33,716 nt of DNA from Acidimicrobiaceae bacterium (GTDB lineage: Bacteria > Actinomycetota > Acidimicrobiia > Acidimicrobiales > Aldehydirespiratoraceae), in contig NZNH01000046.1 of the NCBI GenBank assembly GCA_002694825.1, positions 21,545 to 55,260 on the forward strand. The letters are read 5' to 3'. Below the pieces are notes generated by a model that worked only from the letters and a program-made list of their open reading frames with translations, had not been told where the DNA came from and made no database searches. Below, one piece after another: positions 1 to 7,390 of the stretch (positions within the stretch are counted from its first letter, which is position 1; each line of letters starts with the position of its first letter). Position numbers and translations under genes: made by a program.

Positions 1-257
1 CCCTCGAACCCGGTGATGCGGTCCTTGATGTAGGTGGCGTAGCTCAGCTTTGACATCTCGCCATCCGACACGATGTCGACGCCGACCTGCACTTGGCGGG
101 CAACAACCGCCTCCACTGCCGCAGCGATCTCGGCGGCGTGCGCCTGAAGGTCGATAGCCTCGCCCCGCTCGAGAGCGAACACGCCGTCGGTGACTGCCTG
201 ATTGCGCGGCAGCGACCCGACGTGGGTGGTGAGGATGCGGTCGATGCTCTGCTCCAC
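1..257 (-). CDS. MetE C-terminal-domain-like protein (cobalamin-independent methionine synthase superfamily), partial
   Basis: Only the first 85 or so codons are present; the gene runs off the left edge. It is read from GTG at 257, two bases after the ABC ATPase stop, so it is probably the next gene of the same operon. The N-terminus contains RILTTHVGSLPR and, further on, GVDIVSDGEMSK followed by a YATYIKDRITGFEG-like stretch. This is the opening beta-alpha unit of the zinc-dependent MetE C-terminal barrel as seen in standalone, short MetE-like proteins, not the full two-domain MetE. Members of this superfamily transfer methyl or alkyl groups to thiols (methionine synthase, epoxyalkane:coenzyme M transferase). 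The Zn ligands (His, Cys, Glu, Cys) would lie beyond the edge, so catalysis cannot be judged. The role in this operon is unknown; a methyl- or alkyl-transfer step on the imported substrate is my inference. Confidence 0.75.
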   Translation of the reverse strand, partial: MEQSIDRILTTHVGSLPRNQAVTDGVFALERGEAIDLQAHAAEIAAAVEAVVARQVQVGVDIVSDGEMSKLSYATYIKDRITGFE

Positions 258-259
258 GT

Positions 260-1438
260 TCAGTCCCGGATCGCGAGGTGTGACGTCTTATCGAAGAAGT
301 GGAATTTGCTTGCGTTGACGGTGATCTGGATCGTCTCGCCCACGTTTGCCTCGGTCAGCGGCGAGAATCGCCCGGTGCACCGAGAGCTGGACTCGTCGCC
401 GAGTTCGTCGAGTGCGTCAGGATCGCCTGAGTCGACATGTGGCGCATCGACACCAAAGTGGACAAGCGTCTCCGCGCCCAATGCCTCTCGCACATCAATG
501 GTGGCGTGGATGCGCTGGTCACCGGGATGGTCCGGGAAGATTGCCGCATCATCAAGATCCTCGGGTCGGATGCCGACCACAACCGGTTGATCGAGATAGC
601 TAGCAAGCGCAGGGCGAGCCTCGATCGCTTCGGTGGGCACGGCGATCGACTGCGACCCGAGCTGCACGCTGTATGCGCCCGTCGAACCGTCCCGGCTGAC
701 AACACCCTCGAACAGATTCATCGACGGCGAGCCGATAAAGGCGGCAACGAAGACGTTGTCGGGATTCGCGTAGAGGTTCTCGGGGGCATCGACCTGCTGA
801 AGGTGGCCGTCCTTGATGACAGCAACCCGGTCGCCCATGGTCATTGCTTCAACCTGATCGTGGGTCACGTAGAACGTCGTGACGCCGAGTTCGCGTTGAA
901 TGCCAGCGATGTCGGCTCGCATCTGCACGCGCAGCTTGGCGTCGAGATTCGAAAGAGGCTCGTCCATGAGAAACAGCTTGGGACGACGCACGATCGCACG
1001 ACCCATCGCCACACGCTGGCGTTGGCCTCCGGAAAGCTGGCCAGGCTTCTTGTCGAGCTGCTCCGTGAGTTCGAGGATTTCGGCCGCTTCCTGAACCTGG
1101 CGGTGCAGCGCCCCCTTCTCTACCTTTCGGAGCTTCAAGGGAAACGCAATATTTTCTCGCACTGACATCTGCGGATAGAGCGCGTAATTCTGAAACACCA
1201 TGGCGATGTCTCGGTCCTTCGGCTCGACCTCATTCACGGTCTTGCCGTCGATGACGAGCGAACCGTCCGTGATGTCCTCGAGCCCGGCAATCATCCGAAG
1301 TGCTGTCGATTTGCCGCAGCCCGACGGCCCGACGAGCACCATAAATTCACCGTCCTCAAGCTCCAGACTCAGGTCAGTAACAGCTTGGAAGCCGTTCGGG
1401 TAGACCTTGGTGATCTTGTCCAGGGTGACGGGAGCCAT
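260..1438 (-). CDS. ABC transporter ATP-binding protein, MalK/UgpC family
   Basis: 392-residue ATPase that would energise the permease pair encoded just upstream. Visible motifs: Walker A GPSGCGKST (about residues 37-45), Q-loop VFQNYALYPQ, signature LSGGQRQRVAMGRA, Walker B LFLMDEPLSNLDAKLR, and the switch His in TFYVTHDQVEA. Beyond about residue 240 lies the MalK-type regulatory OB/TOBE region (IGSPSMNLFEG, VGIRPEDL), which marks the carbohydrate-importer (CUT1) subfamily. An acidic Asp/Ser-rich insertion around residues 325-350 is longer than usual. Start: ATG at 1438 has AGGAGG six bases upstream and overlaps the stop of the preceding gene by one base (TGATG); an in-frame GTG at 1441 is less likely. 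The family is secure. The substrate is unknown, and CUT1 ATPases are often shared between importers. Confidence 0.95.
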   Translation of the reverse strand: MAPVTLDKITKVYPNGFQAVTDLSLELEDGEFMVLVGPSGCGKSTALRMIAGLEDITDGSLVIDGKTVNEVEPKDRDIAMVFQNYALYPQMSVRENIAFPLKLRKVEKGALHRQVQEAAEILELTEQLDKKPGQLSGGQRQRVAMGRAIVRRPKLFLMDEPLSNLDAKLRVQMRADIAGIQRELGVTTFYVTHDQVEAMTMGDRVAVIKDGHLQQVDAPENLYANPDNVFVAAFIGSPSMNLFEGVVSRDGSTGAYSVQLGSQSIAVPTEAIEARPALASYLDQPVVVGIRPEDLDDAAIFPDHPGDQRIHATIDVREALGAETLVHFGVDAPHVDSGDPDALDELGDESSSRCTGRFSPLTEANVGETIQITVNASKFHFFDKTSHLAIRD

Positions 1439-2034
1439 CACTCCCCTCCTTCTCGTTGTTGAGGGCCGTCGGAAACGGTCGCATCGTTGACATGCAAATC
1501 CTGGAGATGGGGCGGAACCGGCGGGGTGCGCTCACCCCGGTCGAACGCCTCCCAGCCTTCACCGTCGAACACGTCAACACCGATCTGGGCCAGGACATGC
1601 GGAAAGTCGACCATGACCCAGTTGTCGACGATCTTGCCATCGACGACCTTCCAGAAATCCATGTAGCGGATCTCGATGCGCTTGCCCGTGGGTGGGACCC
1701 CCATGAAGGTTCCACCGTGCGTCGCCTCTTGGCGGCCGAATGCTGCTGCCCACTCACCCATGTAGAGGCGGGCTTCGTCAATACATACCTTGTCGTGAAA
1801 GGCGGCCTGGAAGGGCTTTTGCCAGTTGTCCTGGAATTCGCGGACGCCTTGCTTTGTGCCGCAGCCGGTGTTGCCCATCCACCGGAACGATTCCGAGAAG
1901 AACTCGTCGATGTCAGCAACCCGATGATCGTTGAGTCCGTCGACCATGCCCTCGATAACTGCGCGGGTTGCATCAGTCTTCGACATGTCGGTGTGGCGGC
2001 TCAGGACAGCCTGCTCGGGTCGGTTCATGGCCAT
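1438..2034 (-). CDS. SnoaL-like (NTF2-fold) protein, single domain
   Basis: 198 residues. The central part (about residues 25-165) follows the SnoaL/ester-cyclase pattern: an N-terminal helix, GVREFQDNWQKPF, then GTFMGVPPTGKRIEIRYMDF and DGKIVDNWVMVDFPHVLAQIGVD, where the GxPPTGK loop and the GKIxxxW strand are characteristic of the NTF2-like fold. Known SnoaL relatives catalyse aldol cyclisation, isomerisation or hydrolysis of small molecules, but many are annotated only as polyketide cyclase. Its place between permease and ATPase genes argues for a catabolic role, not polyketide synthesis (inference). Start: ATG at 2034 with GGAGG seven bases upstream, overlapping the previous stop by one base (TGATG); a longer frame upstream has no support. 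The C-terminal 35 residues are Pro/Asp-rich and probably disordered. Confidence 0.85.
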   Translation of the reverse strand: MAMNRPEQAVLSRHTDMSKTDATRAVIEGMVDGLNDHRVADIDEFFSESFRWMGNTGCGTKQGVREFQDNWQKPFQAAFHDKVCIDEARLYMGEWAAAFGRQEATHGGTFMGVPPTGKRIEIRYMDFWKVVDGKIVDNWVMVDFPHVLAQIGVDVFDGEGWEAFDRGERTPPVPPHLQDLHVNDATVSDGPQQREGGE

Positions 2035-3065
2035 CAGAGATCCTCCTGACCGGTGAGCTGGCGCATCCGCGCGAGCACGTCGAGGCCTTGCATGTGGAGC
2101 CAATGAAGCAGGTCGATGAAGACCCAGTTCTCGGCGAGCTTGTCGCCATCACGGCGATACACGTCGACGACGCGCATGTCGGCGGGGCGCGACGCAGGAA
2201 GACCGAGAAAGCCGCCCGACGGCACGTTGGTGAGGTTCGCCCAACCAAAGAAACACGCGTAGTTGCCCTCGGCGAATCGCGCGATGTGGCCGTTGAAGGT
2301 CTTGCCTTCGAGGTTCATCCTGAACGGATATTGGTGCTGTTGCTGGTACCGGTCGATCGTGTAGGTCGCTCCGATCCCCTCGGGACCCGACCAGATCATG
2401 TCCTCATGCCAGGTTTGGGCGAGGACATCCCTGGGCATGCGGTCACCGCTGGACTCAGCGTCGCCATTGGCCTTGGACAGCACCTCGACCATCCGGTGCA
2501 CGAGATCCATGGTCTTCGCCCCTGCAGCTGGGTCCTGTGGTTCGAGCAGCACACCGTCGTGGGTCATGGGACCGGGATGGATGTGTGATGACCCCGTCGA
2601 CGGAGGCAGTGGGTACTGGCCCGCCTGACGCATCACACTCAAGACATCGACAAACATCGCTGTCTCAGCGATCTGATCACCTACGACCCGATGGAACTCG
2701 GCGTATCGCAGGAACACCATCTTGCGAGTCGGCGGAATGCACAGCCACGGCCGATCGAACAGGCCCAGCAGATGCCCCATCTGACAGACCCACACGTCAG
2801 CCTCGCCACCTTCGACGACGGACTCGCCTGCGAGGAAAACATCGGCACGACGCTGGAGAGGCGAAAACGCTTCGAGGGTCGGGACCCAAAAGGTCTCGGC
2901 AACGGCATCGGCACCCTCGTGCTCGTAAAACGGGTGCATACCGCGCCACGAGTAGTCGTCGGTGGTGTGCTTACGGAGCACGACGGCAACGTCGTCGACC
3001 GTCGCCGCATCCATGTCCTGGTAAAACTCGAGGACGACCTGCTTGGCGTGTTGAAGATCGCCCAT
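2034..3065 (-). CDS. Tandem SnoaL-like protein (two NTF2-fold domains)
   Basis: 343 residues with two SnoaL-like halves, about 5-160 and 180-340. The first half has WVPTLEAFSPLQRR, then PPTRKMVFLRYAEFHRV and AETAMFVDVLSVMRQAG. The second has FLGLPASRPADMRVVDVYR and ENWVFIDLLHWLHMQGLDV. Both follow the pattern proximal loop, beta strand, ENW-type strand, terminal helix. The linker (about 160-185) is Pro/His-rich. A standard SnoaL protein is 130-150 residues, so this is an internal duplication or fusion. A homologue of similar layout is encoded at 11656-12624. Start ATG at 3065, one base after the permease stop, with AAAGGG five to six bases upstream. The function is unknown; acting on an intermediate of the imported substrate is inferred from context. 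Confidence 0.82.
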   Translation of the reverse strand: MGDLQHAKQVVLEFYQDMDAATVDDVAVVLRKHTTDDYSWRGMHPFYEHEGADAVAETFWVPTLEAFSPLQRRADVFLAGESVVEGGEADVWVCQMGHLLGLFDRPWLCIPPTRKMVFLRYAEFHRVVGDQIAETAMFVDVLSVMRQAGQYPLPPSTGSSHIHPGPMTHDGVLLEPQDPAAGAKTMDLVHRMVEVLSKANGDAESSGDRMPRDVLAQTWHEDMIWSGPEGIGATYTIDRYQQQHQYPFRMNLEGKTFNGHIARFAEGNYACFFGWANLTNVPSGGFLGLPASRPADMRVVDVYRRDGDKLAENWVFIDLLHWLHMQGLDVLARMRQLTGQEDL

Positions 3066-3066
3066 G

Positions 3067-4308
3067 TCAGCCCTTTACCGCTCCGGCGCCGAGGCCTTTC
3101 ACCAGGTGCTTCTGGAACAAGATGATGACTAGGACGATCGGCAGCGTGATCGACACCGATGCCGCGGCGGCTTCGGTGATCGTTCGTGAACTCTCACCAC
3201 CGGTCAATGAGACGATGGCGACCGGCAAGGTCCATTCAGTCGGCGCCAGTACACGAACGAACAGATACTCGTTATAGGCGAGGAGCAGCGTGAAGAGGCC
3301 GGTAGCGATGATCGCCGGCCACATGACGGGGATGATGACCTTGCGGAACGCCTGAACCCGAGTTGCCCCGTCCATCATCGCGGCTTCCTCGAGTTCCTTC
3401 GGTACATCCATAAAGAACGAGCGGAACATCCAAATCGTGAACGGTTGGTTCACCGCAACGAGCGCCAGGACGATACCGAGGCGGCTGTCGAGGATCTGCA
3501 ACTCGTCGATGAAGGGGAAGTCGATTAGCGGAAAGTCCCAGTCGGAGAGTCCGCTGTCGCGCAACCACCGATCGACCCGGTTGGCGCCAAAGAAATACGG
3601 CAGCACAAAGGCCGTCCGGGGAAGAGCACGAAAACCGAGTGCCACAATCAGGATCACAGCGCCAGAGATCCCGGTGTAGCGAGCGAGGCCGTAGCCCGCC
3701 AGGAGACCGATCGTGAGCGAGATCAACATGGTCAGCACCGTCACGACGATGCTGTTGATCAGGAACTCGTAGGTCGATTCAGTCTCCCAGATCTTCGGGA
3801 AGCGCCACAGCCCGTACCAGAGGGTCATCACAACGCCGCCGATGAACCAATTCTTCGGATCCCACTCCTCACGGGTGCGCATCAGGAAGACGATGATCCC
3901 GACCAGAACCAGGTACCAGACCACCGGCCAGACTCGGACGCCATCGGCAATCCACAGCAAGTGAAGACCCATGACGGCGAGGTAGCCGAGGAACCAGGGG
4001 CGACCATCGCCACCTCGGCGATTCATCACGCCGAAGAAGGCCATAACGGCCAGAACGGCAAGGACGTACCAGAGAACGTTCCAGAGGCTGGCTTCGCCAT
4101 CCTCGAACCGGTCGGTGTCGAGCCAGAAGTTGCGATAGGCGTTCCCGGTGGTCTCGTAGCCCCAGAGCACCGGCTCCTTGGACGCCACATCTCGGGTGAA
4201 CTTGATCGAGGTTTGCATCGTCCAGACGAACGGCAGGACGCTCCATACGACGAGGACGATCAGGGTGAAATGGAGACTGATTCGGCTCAGGACATTCGAC
4301 GCGCGCAT
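3067..4308 (-). CDS. ABC transporter permease, MalG/UgpE-like, with extra membrane segments
   Basis: 413-residue inner-membrane permease of the CUT1 importer. The C-terminal two thirds is canonical: FLINSIVVTVLTMLISLTIG starts the conserved core near residue 182, and the ATPase-contacting EAA loop reads ELEEAAMMDGATRVQAFRKVIIP (about 305-327). Family members are normally about 270-300 residues. Here TM1 (about 12-30) is followed by roughly 100 additional residues with about four hydrophobic stretches (about 75-95, 105-121, 126-143, 154-170) before the core. A second insertion (about 230-275) widens a periplasmic loop. The start ATG at 4308 is one base from the stop of the partner permease, with GAGGAG upstream; the longer frame to 4371 would overlap the partner by 62 bases and is not a membrane-protein N-terminus. 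Confidence 0.93.
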   Translation of the reverse strand: MRASNVLSRISLHFTLIVLVVWSVLPFVWTMQTSIKFTRDVASKEPVLWGYETTGNAYRNFWLDTDRFEDGEASLWNVLWYVLAVLAVMAFFGVMNRRGGDGRPWFLGYLAVMGLHLLWIADGVRVWPVVWYLVLVGIIVFLMRTREEWDPKNWFIGGVVMTLWYGLWRFPKIWETESTYEFLINSIVVTVLTMLISLTIGLLAGYGLARYTGISGAVILIVALGFRALPRTAFVLPYFFGANRVDRWLRDSGLSDWDFPLIDFPFIDELQILDSRLGIVLALVAVNQPFTIWMFRSFFMDVPKELEEAAMMDGATRVQAFRKVIIPVMWPAIIATGLFTLLLAYNEYLFVRVLAPTEWTLPVAIVSLTGGESSRTITEAAAASVSITLPIVLVIILFQKHLVKGLGAGAVKG

Positions 4309-4309
4309 C

Positions 4310-5176
4310 TCAGTTTCGCTCCTCGATCTGGTCCTTGTAACTGCGGTACAAGAACGGAATGAGCACGACAAAGATGCCGATCACAGTGAGGATCGACATC
4401 GCGTTGCCTTTGCCGACCCGCCCGATATCGAAGGCGGTAGCGGTCCGGACGTTGTAGACGGCCAGAGTGTGGGCGTCGGTGAACCGGTTCCCGGTCCAGA
4501 CAAAAACTTGGTCGTAGACCCGGTACATGTCCATGATCGAGATCAGGGCCACGAAGAGGATGAGGGTCCGGAGGTGCGGCAGAGTCACGTGCCAGAGTTG
4601 GCGCCAGAAACCGGCGCCGTCGATCTGTGCTGCCTCGACCCGTTCTCCGGGAAGGGTCTGCAGGCCGGCGAAGAACGTGATCATGGCGAACGGGGTCACC
4701 GCCCAGACCAGTTGGATCACGATCAGCCACCGGACGTTTCCGGCCGTGACCTCGAACGGTGAGTCGAAAACGACCTCGTAGAGCCAAGAGAGAAGACCGC
4801 CACGATCGAAAAGATCCTTGTACACCAACGAGCCGACAACCGGCGTGACGATGAATGGAGTCAGCAGCGCCGCCATATAGAACGACCGGCCGCGAGTGAC
4901 TCGATCAAGGAGCAGGGCCACACTCAAGCCCAAGAGCATCTGAATCGGCACCACGATCATGACGAGGAGGATCGTCCATCGGGCTGCGGCCCAGAACTCC
5001 GGGTCGGTAAGCAGATCTCGGTAGTTCTGCAGGCCGATGAACTCCGGGTTCTGCAGGTCGCGAAGTGTCAGTCGTTGGAAACCCAGCCAGATCGTGGCCA
5101 CCAAGGGCACGACCATCAGGGACAACATCACGGCGACACTCGGCACCGTGAAACCCCAGAACGTCCGTTTGTTCAT
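4310..5176 (-). CDS. ABC transporter permease, MalF/UgpA-like
   Basis: 288 residues with six predicted membrane segments, the normal length for this family. It begins MNKRTFWGFTVPSVAVMLSL and carries the EAA loop ERVEAAQIDGAGFWRQLWHVTLP (about residues 185-207), which docks onto the ATPase. It pairs with the permease encoded one base downstream to form the translocation pore of the importer. The ATG at 5176 is preceded by GGGGGAGC; the upstream in-frame extension to 5353 is Arg/Pro-rich, lies over the intergenic hairpin, and is rejected. It follows the solute-binding gene after a 91-base gap that holds a hairpin. Confidence 0.94.
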   Translation of the reverse strand: MNKRTFWGFTVPSVAVMLSLMVVPLVATIWLGFQRLTLRDLQNPEFIGLQNYRDLLTDPEFWAAARWTILLVMIVVPIQMLLGLSVALLLDRVTRGRSFYMAALLTPFIVTPVVGSLVYKDLFDRGGLLSWLYEVVFDSPFEVTAGNVRWLIVIQLVWAVTPFAMITFFAGLQTLPGERVEAAQIDGAGFWRQLWHVTLPHLRTLILFVALISIMDMYRVYDQVFVWTGNRFTDAHTLAVYNVRTATAFDIGRVGKGNAMSILTVIGIFVVLIPFLYRSYKDQIEERN

Positions 5177-5213
5177 CCGCTCCCCCGCGGTGTGTGGATA
5201 GGGGCCCTCCCCC

Positions 5214-5241
5214 GGGGCGGTGCCGTTGCCGACACCGCCCC
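5214..5241 (-). terminator. Intergenic hairpin between the binding-protein and permease genes
   Basis: GGGGCGGTG (5214-5222) pairs perfectly with CACCGCCCC (5233-5241) around a 10-base loop. It lies 26 bases after the stop of the solute-binding protein and 37 bases before the permease start. No T-run follows, so a full intrinsic terminator is unlikely. In many ABC import operons such a hairpin stabilises the upstream binding-protein message or weakens read-through, so more binding protein than permease is made; that role here is inferred. Confidence 0.6.
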
Positions 5242-5267
5242 AGGTCCTGGAGGCACCGTATGTGGCC

Positions 5268-6680
5268 TTAGCTGAGCAGACCCTGTTCGCCGGCTTCGGC
5301 GAGGTAGGCCTCTTCGGCGGCAGCAAGCGCATCTTCGACGGACGTGCCGTCAAGAATGGTCACCAGCGCCTCACCCAGCTTGGCGCGGGCGATGCCGGCA
5401 GCCGGGTGGGTCAGGTCGGCACCACGGCCGTTGACGAGGGAGGCTTGGGCGGCAGCAGCGTCACGCGGACCGTTGGGGTGGCTGACGCCGGTTCGGGTCA
5501 CGAGGCCGAACTCAGCAGCAGCTTCCATCGACTCGAGATCGGTGGCAGCAAGCGCCGCAAGGAAGATCGCGTCCACATCACCCTCGACGCCAACCGGGAT
5601 GCCCCAGCCGTCGATGTAGGCGGGAGCGGCCGCAATGCCCTGACCCGACGTCAGTGCCTGGGCGTACTGGATGTCACCGACAACGGTCGATGCTTCAGGG
5701 TCGTCCATGGCAGCTGCACGAGAAGCCCACGTGTGACCGAGAATGGCCTCGCCGGTCTGGAAGGCGGCCTGAAGGTCGTCGGTGCTGTAGCTGGCCGACG
5801 CGTTCGGGGCGCACTGTTCCCACATGTTCTTGAGCGTGGTCGCAGCCTCGATACCCTCGGGGCTGTTGAAGTTCGGCTGACCGGTCGTGGGGTCGATCGG
5901 CGACACGCCGAGCGAGCCAAGGACCGAGTCGAACTCGATCTGCCAGGCCCAACCGGCCGACAGCATGTAGAGGAAGCCGATGTCGTAGCCAGCATCCTGG
6001 ATGGCGGCGCACGCAGTGAAGGCCTCGTCGAAGGTGGTCGGAACCTCGACACCGATCTCGGCGAGAGCCGGCTCGTTGTAGAACACGTGCATGGTGTTCG
6101 ACACCATCGGCACGGCGTAGATCTGGCCGTCGATGGACGCCATGTCCCAGAACGCTTGGTCGATCTGATCCAGATCGAACTCATCGCGGTACTTGTCGAC
6201 AAGATCGTTGAGCGGCATCAAGAAGCCCTGGTTGGCAAGCTCGCCGATGAACGCGTTGGAGCCCTGGTAGAGCTCAAAGGTCGGGGCGCCGGTAGCGGCG
6301 TCCTGCGTCATCGCGCTGCGGGCCTCCGTGCTGTCGAGGAACTGGTAGTTCAGCTCGTAGTTGCCGTCGGTGCACTCCTCGAGTTCCGCCGCAAAGGCGG
6401 TGATGATCGGGAACTCCCAGCCCATCACGTCCAGCTCGACGGTCTCCTCGGGGTTGGGAATGGCACACTCGTCGGAGATGAGCTCGGCGACCACCTCGTC
6501 GTCGTGCTCCTCACCGTCGTCGTGGTCGTCGTCGGTTGCCTCCGACGACGAGTCGGATTCGCCTGCGGTGTCTTGCGAGGCAGTGTCACCTTCGTCGTCA
6601 TCGCCGCATGCGGCACTCACGACCGTGAACGCCAAGAGGACGGCCAGGAGCCGCCACCAGCGCTTTGTTGTTGCATTCAT
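5268..6680 (-). CDS. ABC transporter extracellular solute-binding lipoprotein (family 1, CUT1 type)
   Basis: 470 residues. The N-terminus MNATTKRWW is followed by a hydrophobic stretch LLAVLLAFTVVSAAC ending in a lipobox (SAAC, Cys at about 25), so the mature protein is a lipid-anchored surface receptor. Residues 26-70 form a highly acidic, Ser/Thr-rich linker that includes a DDDHDDGEEHDDE cluster. The folded domain has family-1 features: FPIITAFAAELEE, QGFLMPLNDLVDKY, IDGQIYAVPMVSNTMHVFYNEPAL, and PTTFDEAFTAC. The pattern resembles binding proteins for sugars and related polar compounds. ATG at 6680 has GGAGGGG eight bases upstream and overlaps the hydrolase stop by four bases. The ligand cannot be read from sequence. 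Confidence 0.95.
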   Translation of the reverse strand: MNATTKRWWRLLAVLLAFTVVSAACGDDDEGDTASQDTAGESDSSSEATDDDHDDGEEHDDEVVAELISDECAIPNPEETVELDVMGWEFPIITAFAAELEECTDGNYELNYQFLDSTEARSAMTQDAATGAPTFELYQGSNAFIGELANQGFLMPLNDLVDKYRDEFDLDQIDQAFWDMASIDGQIYAVPMVSNTMHVFYNEPALAEIGVEVPTTFDEAFTACAAIQDAGYDIGFLYMLSAGWAWQIEFDSVLGSLGVSPIDPTTGQPNFNSPEGIEAATTLKNMWEQCAPNASASYSTDDLQAAFQTGEAILGHTWASRAAAMDDPEASTVVGDIQYAQALTSGQGIAAAPAYIDGWGIPVGVEGDVDAIFLAALAATDLESMEAAAEFGLVTRTGVSHPNGPRDAAAAQASLVNGRGADLTHPAAGIARAKLGEALVTILDGTSVEDALAAAEEAYLAEAGEQGLLS

Positions 6681-7390
6681 GTGGAATACCCCTCCATGGT
6701 GGGTTGTGTGTGGACAGTGGTGATCCAGCCGCGGAGCGCTGAGGACAGCGCCTCGGGCTGATCGAGTGTGACGAGGTGTCCAGCCCCATCGAACCCGACC
6801 AGCTCCGCATCGGATCGGTAGGCCACCAGCTCTGCGTGCAGGGCGGGCGGACAAACGGCATCGGCGAACCCAAAGCCGACGAATACTGGGCCGGGGAAGC
6901 GGCTCAGCTCTCGACGACGATCACGGGTGCGATGCAAGAGTGCATGGTTCTGGTTCAAGAACGCCTTAGGGCCGATCGCCATCGCCATGTCGACGACGAG
7001 CGGGCCGTGGGTGATGGGGTCGACGGAAAGGCTGGGAACCATCTCCTCCACGACAACGGGAAGCAGCCCGGCACGAACATCGGATTGCCAGCGTTCGCGG
7101 CGTTCAACCTGGGCCGGATCGACGGGTGCCAGGTTGGTATCGAGCAAGGCAAGCCCTGCGACACGCTCTGGCGCAAGGCCCGCAATCTCGGCAGCAACGA
7201 TGGCGCCGAGCGAAAGCCCGATGGCGATGAAGCGCTCAGGGGCATCGGCGAGGACGTCTTGCGCCATGCCGCCGATCGAGTCGCGGCTCGTCAGGTCGGC
7301 GTGCACGATCGAGTGTTCGCCGAGGTCGAGCGCAGCGAACACTCGATCGTCACACAGCGAACCGGGCAGCAACACGATCGGCAGGCTCAC
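6677..7390 (-). CDS. Alpha/beta-hydrolase fold protein
   Basis: 237 residues. It starts SLPIVLLPGSLCDDRVF, where LLPG is the usual oxyanion-region strand and loop. The nucleophile elbow reads GLSLGA (GxSxG), and the likely acid and base are the Asp in GFADAVCPP and the His in GAGHLVTLDQP. That completes a Ser-Asp-His triad, so the enzyme is probably active on an ester, thioester or lactone (inference). GTG at 7390 overlaps the cupin stop by four bases (GTGA), with GGAGGG upstream; the longer frame to 7489 begins in Arg-rich nonsense inside the cupin gene. It sits between cupin and binding-protein genes in the operon. The exact substrate is unknown. Confidence 0.88.
   Translation of the reverse strand: MSLPIVLLPGSLCDDRVFAALDLGEHSIVHADLTSRDSIGGMAQDVLADAPERFIAIGLSLGAIVAAEIAGLAPERVAGLALLDTNLAPVDPAQVERRERWQSDVRAGLLPVVVEEMVPSLSVDPITHGPLVVDMAMAIGPKAFLNQNHALLHRTRDRRRELSRFPGPVFVGFGFADAVCPPALHAELVAYRSDAELVGFDGAGHLVTLDQPEALSSALRGWITTVHTQPTMEGYST

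Noticed and set aside
260-6680. Naming the transporter ugpBAEC for glycerol-3-phosphate
   Set aside because: The family resemblance is to the broad CUT1 group only. Nothing in the binding protein identifies glycerol-3-phosphate, and the neighbours do not fit.
5220-6761. A 513-codon plus-strand frame opposite the solute-binding protein
   Set aside because: The minus-strand gene has a lipobox, family motifs and a strong ribosome site; the plus frame has none of these.
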